Numbered from the stretch's first letter, positions 1 through 5,549 are shown. The stretch is 5,861 nucleotides of DNA from Alphaproteobacteria bacterium (GCA_007116755.1 SKHU01000098.1:1-5861); one strand, 5' to 3'. Notes: generated from the sequence alone by a model not told the origin. Program-made: numbers and translations.

Positions 1-108
1 TTTCCGGCCCGTCGCCACCAGATACGATAAACTCGCCAGAAACTTTATGGCCGCTATTTGTATTGCAGCACTTCTATGTTATTGGATTTGAGCAATGAGT
101 CTGGACCC
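1..108 (+). mobile_element. Right end of an IS5-family (IS427-like) insertion sequence, truncated by the window edge
   Basis: This is the terminal part of an insertion sequence. It contains the last 29 codons of a DDE transposase, and 17 bases after the transposase stop a likely terminal inverted repeat begins to run out (ATGAGTCTGGACCC, about 95-108). The TAA at 109-111 would fit the short TNA target duplication known for the IS427 group. The left end is outside the window, so neither the inverted repeat pair nor the duplication can be confirmed. The exact boundary is inferred from the position of the transposase stop and from the look of the repeat. Confidence 0.7.
2..91 (+). CDS. IS5-family transposase, C-terminal fragment (5' part outside window)
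   Basis: Reading from base 2, the frame stays open for 29 codons and stops at TGA 89-91. The peptide contains RYDKLARNFMAAICIAALL, a typical ending of IS5/IS427-group DDE transposases, where an R-x-A-T-R-Y-D-K-L-A-x-N-(F/Y) stretch follows the catalytic glutamate and a short hydrophobic tail closes the protein. The catalytic residues lie upstream of the window, so activity cannot be judged. The frame converges on the DUF1835-type gene and overlaps its last 13 bases, which is expected if the element inserted into that gene. The family call rests on pattern memory of this tail, which is distinctive. Confidence 0.8.
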   Translation, partial: FRPVATRYDKLARNFMAAICIAALLCYWI

Positions 109-495
109 TAAGGAGCAATAATATCTTTCATCATTAAACAGATGTTTGACCTGAACGTTTTTCCATGTTTTCCCGTATAGATCGAATAAATGCGTCAGCC
201 ATGCCCACATGATTTGGTCATGCGTGCCCGGTGAAAGCCAAAGCGTAAAATGATCGGCTGTTTTTATATGGCCGAGAAATTCGTTAAGGGGATAGTGGGT
301 AAACCCGTCAACATGAAATACATTGTTGTTCCAGAAGGCCGAGCGTGCGGCAATAAATTTTTCTTCATCCGCAACGGCGGAGAGCGGCCCGATGGCAAAA
401 TAATCCTCAAATACGGCAAAATTTTCAAGCGGTTCGTGCAGATGCATCCTGAGAGTTCCTGTGGCGCTCAATCCTTCAATGATATGTTTATGCAT
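79..495 (-). pseudogene. DUF1835-domain protein, 3' end truncated by IS insertion
   Basis: This encodes 138 residues. The N-terminal pattern (start HIIEGLSATGTLRMHL, then FEDYFAIGPLSAV at 29-41, then LWLSPGTHDQIMWAWLTHLF at 85-104) fits the DUF1835 family, which has an early strand with a G-x-S/T-A-x-G-x-L motif, an (S/A)IGPL motif and an L-W-x-x-x-x-x-H/D-Q block. The biochemical role of the family is not established. Family members usually continue into a second domain (DUF3658) and are roughly twice this length. Here the last nine residues, GSRLIAQIQ, are translated from the end of the adjoining insertion sequence, so the native C-terminus is missing. The start is well supported: AGGAG at 502-506 lies 6 bases before the ATG. 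A promoter is proposed at 535-562. It may still make a shortened protein, but I treat it as a disrupted gene. Confidence 0.6.
95..111. repeat. Probable IS terminal inverted repeat and target-site base triplet
   Basis: ATGAGTCTGGACCC at 95-108 follows the transposase stop by a few bases and looks like the outer end of an IS427-type element, with TAA at 109-111 as a candidate target duplication. Only one end is present, so this is inferred from position and appearance, not from a matched pair. Confidence 0.5.
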
Positions 496-501
496 ATATA
501 G

Positions 502-506
502 CTCCT
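502..506 (-). promoter_or_regulatory. Shine-Dalgarno site of the DUF1835-type gene
   Basis: AGGAG on the minus strand lies 6 bases before the ATG at 495, near-ideal spacing. It fixes the start of the truncated DUF1835-type gene. Confidence 0.75.
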
Positions 507-534
507 GTGGAATATCCCGTTTCCTGTCACTCTT

Positions 535-562
535 ATTCTAAAGCCGCCTTTGACGCGGTAAA
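535..562 (-). promoter_or_regulatory. Predicted sigma70-type promoter for the DUF1835-type gene
   Basis: Read on the minus strand, TTTACC (557-562) and TAGAAT (535-540) are separated by 16 bases, close to the vegetative sigma consensus. The start of transcription would lie near 528, giving a leader of about 33 bases that contains the AGGAG site. The same TAGAAT -10 hexamer occurs before the GH63 gene. Prediction by eye only. Confidence 0.45.
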
Positions 563-577
563 GAAAAAACGTAATTG

Positions 578-614
578 CCGGAACATGGATTCCGGATCAA
601 GTCCGGAATGACGG
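578..614. repeat. Palindromic intergenic repeat with three interchangeable hairpin arms
   Basis: ATTCCGGA (589-596) and TCCGGAAT (602-609) form a perfect 8-bp stem around a TCAAG loop, followed by GACGG. This resembles a family of dispersed 'ATTCCGG...CCGGAATGACGG' repeats found in many alphaproteobacterial genomes. An extra CCGGAA at 578-583 can pair with TTCCGG at 590-595, so two mutually exclusive hairpins are possible. It lies about 50 bases downstream of the stop of the ankyrin-like gene. On the minus strand the second hairpin is followed, after 8 bases, by six T residues (564-569), so it could also act as a weak transcription terminator for that gene. Confidence 0.6.
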
Positions 615-656
615 AGAAGTGCGTGCGGGAAATTTTGCGCTTTATGCGGGTTGATG

Positions 657-2441
657 TCAGGCGGGGCGTTTCCAGACGCGGATTTGTGAAAAACGGGAAT
701 CGCGGTGGCGGAAAAATCCGAAATCTTTCGGCGTGGCTTTGGCGCTGTCGCGGAAGATTTTGCGCAGCTCTTTCGGTGTGCGGCCGCCCGCGCCGATATG
801 CAATGCGGTGACATCATGCCGGTTTTGTTTTTCCGTCAATTCGTTTGCGGCGGCTTTTAGAAGCTCCGCCCATTGTTCGGGAGAGAGGCGGTCGCCGAGC
901 GTTTCAAGGGAATCGAAACACAGCTCGCCTTTTTTGCCGCGCCAGGCCCAACTCTGGCCGATAATATCGCCTTTGGCGCTTTCAACAACATAAAAACCGC
1001 CGTTTTCGGATACATAGCCGTGTTTGGCGCAGGCTGCGCCGACTTTGCCGATGCTCTGGCAGCAGGCGGTCATCTCGCCCAGAAACAGTCCTTGAAAATC
1101 ATCATGTGACAGGCGGCGGAATTTTCCGCCCGGCAGGTTGAATTTTTCGCCGTCAATGGTCAGATCGGGCATACGTTTTTTCGGTATTTTGCGTTTTTCG
1201 ATCAGCTTCAAAGCCTGTTCGTAATGTTTCTGTTTTACGCCGTAGCGGTAGCACAGCTCGGCCAGATCGGGGTAGTTCATCGCCCGTTTGTAAAGATGTT
1301 TGGCGCATTCCGCGCGGGTGCTTTGCGTTGACCATGTTTTGCCGTCCGAGGATTTTTGCGGCGAGGCCACAAAACGGCTGAATTTGACAAGCCCTGCCAT
1401 TGACGGGCCGCATTTCAGCACCGCATCGCCCCAATCCTTGATATTCGGCGTGACGGGTTCGGGCTGCGGTTCTTCCTTTTCAAAAATGCCTGTGACCCAT
1501 GCGGTCATCGCGTCCAGAGGTTGCAGCGGCGGTGCGTCATTTTCCTCTTTCGCGCCGGGAGGCCGCGGCAGGCGGATATCCTGCGAGAGGGTGTAAAGCG
1601 GCGTTTCGCCTTTTTTCCCCCATTGTTTGAGATATTGCAAGACGCGCTGTTCCGATTGCAGCAGGCCGGACAGGCGGAAGGCGGCTTTATTGGCCTCTGT
1701 GCCGCCGATGCCTTCTTCGGCAAGAAGTTTCAGTGTTGCTTCAAATGCGGATTTTTTGAAAAATTCGGGATTGTCTTCATGCAGCCCGTGCGGCGGTGCG
1801 ATGCGCAGTTTTTTCTGCCATTTTTGCGCGGATTTTGTGTAATCCTCCACAGCACGTTTTTCTTTCGGCAGCAAAAGATGTTTGTGTGCGCCGTGTTCGA
1901 TCAAAAAAGCGGTCGCGCTCCAGTTTTTCGCATTGGCGGCCTCGCGCATCGCTTTGCTGAGTTTGGCTTTCGGATCTGCGCCTTTTTTGATCAGTGCGGC
2001 AATCTCTTCCGCCGAGGCTTGCGGTGCGGCGGCGATCAACGCGCGGTCGTGCGAAACATGTTTTTTCTGTTTTTGCGGCTGTGTGATCTCTGCTGTATTT
2101 TCGCGGATTTGCTCTCCGGTATCGGTTTTCCGGTCATCTTCGGGCAGGTCTTTCAGAATTTGGCGGTAAGATTCGAGAATATCCTGCGGCTTTTTGTCTT
2201 TGCCGCCGTTCTTTTTGCCGCTGTTCTGTTTCAGGTAATCCGCGCCTTTGCGTGCGTCATCCAGCAGGGTTTCTTCCGTGACGGTTTCCCCCGCCTTGTT
2301 TTTCTGGATGGCGTAAATAGGCAGGATTTTTGCGAGTTCTTCCGCCGTATCGGGATTTTCGGCGCGCAGAATCTCCAGCACCGCCTGCGCCTTCAGCACG
2401 GGTTCGGGAATCTTTTTACTCTGTTGCGCGTGTTTTGACAT
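657..2441 (-). CDS. Uncharacterised 594-residue protein with ankyrin-like repeats and a Cys/His/Trp-rich C-terminal domain
   Basis: Function is not recognised. Residues 1-130 are highly charged and rich in Lys, Glu and Gln, with helical stretches and a low-complexity KKNGGKDKK segment (76-84). Residues 131-190 resemble two ankyrin repeats (ALIAAAPQ...ALIKKGADPKAK, then AMREAANAKNWSATAFLIEHGAHKH). Residues 300-335 are a Pro/Glu-rich linker. The C-terminal block, about 440-512, looks like a folded, conserved core: LFLGEMTACCQSIGKVGAAC (452-471), then HG, GGFYVVES, GQSWAWRG and FDSLE. No signal peptide or membrane segment is seen, so it is probably cytoplasmic. The frame is open further upstream, but ATG 2441 is chosen because the preceding bases overlap the GH63 gene and hold a promoter. 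There is no Shine-Dalgarno site, consistent with a leaderless message. The gene lies downstream of the GH63 gene on the same strand, but its own promoter suggests separate control. Confidence 0.75.
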   Translation of the reverse strand: MSKHAQQSKKIPEPVLKAQAVLEILRAENPDTAEELAKILPIYAIQKNKAGETVTEETLLDDARKGADYLKQNSGKKNGGKDKKPQDILESYRQILKDLPEDDRKTDTGEQIRENTAEITQPQKQKKHVSHDRALIAAAPQASAEEIAALIKKGADPKAKLSKAMREAANAKNWSATAFLIEHGAHKHLLLPKEKRAVEDYTKSAQKWQKKLRIAPPHGLHEDNPEFFKKSAFEATLKLLAEEGIGGTEANKAAFRLSGLLQSEQRVLQYLKQWGKKGETPLYTLSQDIRLPRPPGAKEENDAPPLQPLDAMTAWVTGIFEKEEPQPEPVTPNIKDWGDAVLKCGPSMAGLVKFSRFVASPQKSSDGKTWSTQSTRAECAKHLYKRAMNYPDLAELCYRYGVKQKHYEQALKLIEKRKIPKKRMPDLTIDGEKFNLPGGKFRRLSHDDFQGLFLGEMTACCQSIGKVGAACAKHGYVSENGGFYVVESAKGDIIGQSWAWRGKKGELCFDSLETLGDRLSPEQWAELLKAAANELTEKQNRHDVTALHIGAGGRTPKELRKIFRDSAKATPKDFGFFRHRDSRFSQIRVWKRPA

Positions 2442-2448
2442 GCCGCAC

Positions 2449-2477
2449 AGTATAAGATATTTTTTATGATATGTAAA
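2449..2477 (-). promoter_or_regulatory. Predicted sigma70-type promoter giving a leaderless message
   Basis: On the minus strand TTTACA (2472-2477) and TATACT (2449-2454) are separated by exactly 17 bases, an excellent vegetative promoter match in an AT-rich gap. Only 7 bases separate the -10 hexamer from the ATG at 2441, so transcription should begin at or within a couple of bases of the start codon. The absence of a Shine-Dalgarno site agrees with leaderless translation. Confidence 0.6.
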
Positions 2478-2505
2478 TAAAAAACCACAAGCAGTCTGTA
2501 TTTTT

Positions 2506-3816
2506 TTACGCGTAATACCGCGCCCAGTGCAGCCACATGGCCGCTGTCCATGTGAAGGCATTACCGCCCAGCCCTGTGCCGTCCAGCGGGTCAAAATATT
2601 CGTAAAAACCGTTGCTTTCGATCAATTTTGCGGTATCCGCAGCAATCCGCGCGGCGCGTTTGTCGTCGCCGTAGCTTTCCAGCCCTTTGGCGATCATGAA
2701 ATTGACCACCGCCCAGACGGGGCCGCGCCAGTAGCGCAGCCGGTCAAAGGAGGCTTCTGCAGGCGCGAGCGACGGCACAAGAAACGCACCTTTTTTACGG
2801 CCGAGCTTGTCAAGCTGATCCAGCAGTTGCGGCAGGCGATCCTGCGGCACGGCATGGGCGAAGAGCGGCAGGAACGAGCCTGAGCTCAGCATCGGAATGC
2901 GTTTTTCCGCGACCAGATCATAGGAACAGTAGAATTTGCGCTGCGCACACCAGAGTTTGTCAAACGCGTCGGTCTGGCGGGCAATCCATTCCTTGACCGT
3001 ATCTTCATGCTCATGCGCCGAGACGATCTGCATCAGCCATAACAGGTCGCGATTGGCACGCAAAAGAATGGAATTGATGCCGATATCGGCGATTTTGAAC
3101 GGTGTTTTTTTCCACAGTTTTTTGTCGTTGTATTTTTTCTCGCGGAACAGCTGCACCAGCGCCAGATAATGATCGTATTCCTTTTGCGGCGGGCGCTGCG
3201 CGGCGTCAATCAGATCGGTGTCACGGCGCGTATAGGGTTCAAGCCCGTCGGTCGGGACGCGGAACAGCGCATCCTCCCATTCCGCGCTGTTGTCGCGTCC
3301 GGTTTCCCACGGGTGGAATGTGGCGGCAAGGCCGGTTTTTTCCGGATCGCGTGCCGTCAGATACCAGCTGTGCCATGCAAAAATCTTCGGAATCAGGGCG
3401 CGGATTTCCGCGCGTGCCTGCTGTTGGTCGGCGCATTTTTCATACAGAAACCGTACACAGGTGGCGGCAACGGGCGGCTGGGAAATACCTGATGTCGGCG
3501 TTTTCATTTTGGCCGTCCCCCATATATCGGGGCCGGGGAAATAGCTGTCGCTGTCCTGATGAAAGACGATATGCGGCACCATGCCGTTTTTCCACTGATG
3601 CGCGAACAGCGTGCGGATTTCCTCCCACGCGCGCGCCTCGTCAAATTCCGCCAGACCCAGCGCGGCCAGACAGGAATCCCAGTTCCATTGAAACGGGTAA
3701 AGCCGGTCGGTCGGGACGGTGTAACGCCCGCTCTCCCCCTCACGGGTATTTTGCTGTAAGATGCGCAGAGCGGCTTCGCTGATGTGTTCGCTTTTTTCTA
3801 TTGCGGTCGCCTCCAT
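2506..3816 (-). CDS. GH63-family glycoside hydrolase, mannosylglycerate/glucosylglycerate hydrolase-like
   Basis: This 436-residue protein has the features of a compact bacterial GH63 (alpha/alpha)6-barrel enzyme, an inverting hydrolase of alpha-glycosidic bonds. The landmarks are YPFQWNWDSC (40-49), an HQWKNGMVPHIVFH block (73-86), PWETGRDNSAEW (169-180), RYWRGPVWAVVNFMI (361-375) and FYEYFDPLDGTGLGG (404-418), ending FTWTAAMWL. By analogy with the Thermus mannosylglycerate hydrolase, Asp175 (GRDNS) would be the general acid and Glu406 (YEYFDP) the general base. The length matches that subgroup. There is no signal peptide, so it is cytoplasmic and likely acts on a small imported or endogenous glycoside such as a glycosylglycerate; the exact substrate cannot be read from the sequence. 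ATG 3816 is chosen because AAGGAGG lies 11 bases upstream and a promoter precedes it; the 27-codon extension to 3897 would run through both. It is divergent from the membrane protein/propeller pair. Confidence 0.82.
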   Translation of the reverse strand: MEATAIEKSEHISEAALRILQQNTREGESGRYTVPTDRLYPFQWNWDSCLAALGLAEFDEARAWEEIRTLFAHQWKNGMVPHIVFHQDSDSYFPGPDIWGTAKMKTPTSGISQPPVAATCVRFLYEKCADQQQARAEIRALIPKIFAWHSWYLTARDPEKTGLAATFHPWETGRDNSAEWEDALFRVPTDGLEPYTRRDTDLIDAAQRPPQKEYDHYLALVQLFREKKYNDKKLWKKTPFKIADIGINSILLRANRDLLWLMQIVSAHEHEDTVKEWIARQTDAFDKLWCAQRKFYCSYDLVAEKRIPMLSSGSFLPLFAHAVPQDRLPQLLDQLDKLGRKKGAFLVPSLAPAEASFDRLRYWRGPVWAVVNFMIAKGLESYGDDKRAARIAADTAKLIESNGFYEYFDPLDGTGLGGNAFTWTAAMWLHWARYYA

Positions 3817-3827
3817 GTCGGGAATCG

Positions 3828-3834
3828 CCTCCTT
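3828..3834 (-). promoter_or_regulatory. Shine-Dalgarno site of the GH63 gene
   Basis: AAGGAGG on the minus strand lies 11 bases before the ATG at 3816. The match is strong but the spacing is slightly long. It decides the start against the longer open frame reaching 3897. Confidence 0.65.
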
Positions 3835-3851
3835 GTTTTTTGCATTGCACC

Positions 3852-3879
3852 ATTCTAGTCGGAAAACGCTGTATGACAA
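3852..3879 (-). promoter_or_regulatory. Predicted sigma70-type promoter for the GH63 gene, overlapping the divergent start codon
   Basis: Minus-strand TTGTCA (3874-3879) and TAGAAT (3852-3857) are spaced by 16 bases. The start point would be near 3845, leaving a leader of about 30 bases that carries the AAGGAGG site. The -35 hexamer covers the second and third bases of the ATG of the divergent membrane protein gene (3873-3875). RNA polymerase bound here would therefore sit on the start of the opposite gene. No convincing + strand promoter was found in the same gap. Confidence 0.55.
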
Positions 3880-4151
3880 ATCTTTTTTACAAAACACTGC
3901 CGTTTTTGCTCTGGGGGCTGATGGCGTTTTCTGTGGCGATGATCGTGCAGCAATTTATCTTTTCACGTGAAAGCCTTATTCATCATGCGTTTATCTGTAC
4001 GGCAATTTTTGTTTTCTCCGCGCTGGGGCTGAGATACCGCAAAAGCCGGACGGCAAAAATCGGCGCAGGATTTGCCGTTTTCGGCATGGCGCTGGGTGTG
4101 TGGGAGGTCGCGCATCTGGCCACAGCCATGTTTGCGGCGGGCGGGGAGTAA
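3873..4151 (+). CDS. Small integral membrane protein with three predicted helices, unknown function
   Basis: This 92-residue protein is mostly hydrophobic, with predicted membrane helices at about 8-30 (LPFLLWGLMAFSVAMIVQQF), 36-55 (IHHAFICTAIFVFSALGLRY) and 62-88 (KIGAGFAVFGMALGVWEVAH). The positive loop RYRKSRTAK (54-62) places the N-terminus and this loop in the cytoplasm and the C-terminus outside. I do not recognise a family. ATG 3873 is preferred because it directly precedes a normal membrane-protein N-terminus; the open frame to 3801 lies antisense to the GH63 start. The ribosome site is weak (GGAAAA a few bases upstream). The gene ends 4 bases before the propeller gene and contains that gene's ribosome binding site, so the two are probably co-transcribed and translationally coupled. 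Confidence 0.7.
   Translation: MTNLFYKTLPFLLWGLMAFSVAMIVQQFIFSRESLIHHAFICTAIFVFSALGLRYRKSRTAKIGAGFAVFGMALGVWEVAHLATAMFAAGGE
4143..4148 (+). promoter_or_regulatory. Ribosome binding site of the propeller gene, inside the end of the membrane protein gene
   Basis: GGGGAG lies 7 bases before ATG 4156 and overlaps the last codons of the upstream gene (stop 4149-4151). It fixes the propeller gene start at 4156 and suggests translational coupling. Confidence 0.7.
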
Positions 4152-4155
4152 AAAA

Positions 4156-5127
4156 ATGGAGATCACGGATTTTCAGGCCGCTGATAAGCTGTTTACGGGC
4201 GATTGGCACTGGATCGGCGGCGACGGCGCTTACAGCGTCGATCTCGGCGACGGGCGGGTGCTGTGGCTATTCGGTGACAGTTTTGTCGATCTTTCGGGCG
4301 CGCGCGACCGGCAAAAAGCGGCGATGCCGCGCAATACCGTCGCGCTGCAGACGGGCTATGACCCGCAAAAGGCAAAAATCGTGTTTTTTTGGCGCGAGGG
4401 AAAGGGCGGGGCGACTGAGGATTTTTTCCCCGCGCCGGAAAAAGGCGAATGGTACTGGCCGGGCAACGGCGTGCTTCTGCCATCGGACGGATTGCTGCTG
4501 TTTATGATGGAGATTGAAAAACGCGCAGCCGATCAGGCGGCGCTGGGCTTTGCTGTGTGCGGGGCGGCGGCGCTGCATATCTCCAATCCCGACGACGCGC
4601 CGCCGGATTGGCGTATGGAGAAGATTGCTTTGCCGCAAATGCCGCCCTCTCTGGCTTTGGGCACGGGCGGGCTTTGTGTTGAGGAGGGAGAAATTTACGC
4701 TTATGGCGCGGATGCGGCGCATGAAAATATGCCGGTTTATCTGCAGCGCTTTGATAAGGGTCTGCGTGCAAAAGGGGCGTTGCAGCATGTCTTCGACGGC
4801 GGCCAGACGGAGATGAGCGTGCATTACGATACCGCGCGGCGGGAATTTTTCTGTGTGCAGAGTATCGGTTTCGGCCATACGCAGATCGGCCTGCGCCGCG
4901 CCGCCGCGCCGGACGGGGCGTGGAGCGCGGCCGCGCCGCTTTTCGATCCGTGCAAACACCATGAGGCGGAACTGTTTACCTATGCGGCAAAGGCGCATCC
5001 GCATCTGCACGCGTCGGGCGGCGGCACATTGGTGACATATGTCACCAACAGTTTTTCCCAGCCGCGCCTTTTGCGCGATCACAGCATCTATTATCCGAAA
5101 TTCTGCCTGTTAAGAAGATGTGCCTGA
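4156..5127 (+). CDS. DUF4185/DUF5005-like predicted five-bladed beta-propeller protein
   Basis: This 323-residue protein opens with TGDWHWIGGDGAYSVDLGDG and VLWLFGDSFVD (14-45), the pattern of DUF4185/DUF5005 proteins, which are related in fold to the beta-propeller glycosidases of the GH43/GH32 type. Later landmarks that suit one blade each are EWYWPGNGVLL (98-108), LALGTGGLCVEEGEIYAYG (166-184), GGQTEMSVHYD (215-225), KHHEAELFTYAAKAHPHL (267-284) and VTYVTNSF...IYYPKF (293-316). Acidic residues Asp23, Asp41, Glu219 and Glu272 sit at positions where such propellers often carry catalytic or ligand residues, but activity is not proven. No signal peptide is visible, so it is probably cytoplasmic, which is unusual for glycan-binding propellers. 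The start follows GGGGAG by 7 bases; the longer frame to 4072 overlaps the membrane protein gene. The last 18 bases overlap the convergent toxin gene, and the ending CLLRRCA may not be the ancestral tail. Confidence 0.68.
   Translation: MEITDFQAADKLFTGDWHWIGGDGAYSVDLGDGRVLWLFGDSFVDLSGARDRQKAAMPRNTVALQTGYDPQKAKIVFFWREGKGGATEDFFPAPEKGEWYWPGNGVLLPSDGLLLFMMEIEKRAADQAALGFAVCGAAALHISNPDDAPPDWRMEKIALPQMPPSLALGTGGLCVEEGEIYAYGADAAHENMPVYLQRFDKGLRAKGALQHVFDGGQTEMSVHYDTARREFFCVQSIGFGHTQIGLRRAAAPDGAWSAAAPLFDPCKHHEAELFTYAAKAHPHLHASGGGTLVTYVTNSFSQPRLLRDHSIYYPKFCLLRRCA
5029..5048. repeat. Perfect 20-bp palindrome within the propeller gene
   Basis: TTGGTGACATATGTCACCAA reads identically on both strands with no mismatch and no spacer. 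It lies near the 3' end of the propeller gene, coding for L-V-T-Y-V-T-N. A perfect 20-bp palindrome is unlikely by chance in a window of this size. It has the look of a dimeric regulator's operator, but its position inside a gene makes a function uncertain. Confidence 0.6.
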
Positions 5128-5538
5128 AGGTGAATTTTTTGCAGAGTTATAGGTGCGTGTAATCGTATTTTCTTCTTTTGTTTCAGAAACAAATCTACTT
5201 TTACACCAACTATTTTTTTCAGAGGGCAAAGCCAATGTGTAATAATTCCCTTTTTGCACGGTGGTCAATGTCTCCTGAATTTGCGGTGAAATCTGTGTAA
5301 TCAGATTTATCTTGTTTGTGGGAATGATAAGAACGGTTAGGTTGTGCGGTATAGCATTATGTTCTCTGATATGTTGATCCGCTGTTAAGAAAACATCAAA
5401 CTCGTTTTGTTCAGAAAGTTTTAAAAGTTCTGAATCTTTATAGCCGCTCCAGCCCATATATTCAGTTGAGTACACATCATGCATCGAAAGAAGTGTCCTC
5501 AGTTTTATCGGCAGGCATTCGTCAAGCAGAATCTTCAT
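5110..5538 (-). CDS. DUF5615-family PIN-like toxin (putative ribonuclease) of a toxin-antitoxin pair
   Basis: The start MKILLDECLPIKL, the GWSGYKDSELLKLSEQNEFDVFLTADQ block (29-55) and the LTVLIIPTNKINLITQISPQI region (67-87) are typical of DUF5615 (COG4634) proteins, PIN-like nucleases predicted to cleave RNA. Candidate metal-binding acids are Asp6, Glu37, Asp48 and Asp54. The expected fold ends near residue 102. The further 40 residues (from PSEKNSW to NSPSGTSS) are polar, Ser/Thr/Asn-rich and unlike the family, and their last codons overlap the convergent propeller gene. ATG 5538 is chosen because the family normally begins MKILLDE. A GTG at 5551-5553 would overlap the antitoxin stop as GTGA and add five residues (142 becomes 147); AGGAG at 5553-5557 is too close to the GTG and 14 bases from the ATG, so coupling to the upstream gene probably drives translation either way. 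The gene is clearly AT-richer than the hydrolase genes. Confidence 0.8.
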   Translation of the reverse strand: MKILLDECLPIKLRTLLSMHDVYSTEYMGWSGYKDSELLKLSEQNEFDVFLTADQHIREHNAIPHNLTVLIIPTNKINLITQISPQIQETLTTVQKGNYYTLALPSEKNSWCKSRFVSETKEENTITRTYNSAKNSPSGTSS

Positions 5539-5549
5539 GAGGGAAGGTC

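Noticed and set aside
1521..2438. A 305-codon open frame on the + strand
   Set aside because: It lies wholly antisense to the 594-residue gene. Its product is Phe/Arg/Cys-rich with no family resemblance, as expected for the complement of a Lys/Glu-rich protein in GC-rich DNA.
2478..2505. Possible terminator after the GH63 gene
   Set aside because: A- and T-runs flank a short stretch here, but there is no convincing GC stem; the only pairing is A/T with a few weak internal matches.
2442..2594. N-terminal extension of the ankyrin-like protein by 51 codons
   Set aside because: The extension would overlap the GH63 coding region, pass through the promoter at 2449-2477 and add an unlikely Trp/Cys/Gly-rich peptide.
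3102..3782. A 226-codon open frame on the + strand
   Set aside because: It is antisense to the GH63 gene, whose protein has clear family motifs, and its product is Arg/Cys/Pro-rich without recognisable domains.
2506..3816. GH37 trehalase or GH15 glucoamylase identity for the hydrolase
   Set aside because: All share the (alpha/alpha)6 barrel, but the order FQWNWD, TGRDNS, YWRGPVW and YEYFDP with a length near 436 residues fits the small GH63 mannosylglycerate hydrolase type best.
3817..3897. Longer GH63 start reaching 3897
   Set aside because: It would include the proposed promoter and Shine-Dalgarno site and overlap the divergent gene; the added residues do not look like a signal peptide or a GH63 N-terminus.
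4072..4155. Longer start of the propeller protein
   Set aside because: It overlaps the membrane protein gene in another frame, and ATG 4156 has a well-placed GGGGAG site.
4267..5082. A 271-codon open frame on the - strand
   Set aside because: It is antisense to the propeller gene, and its product is Arg/His-rich with no recognisable motif.
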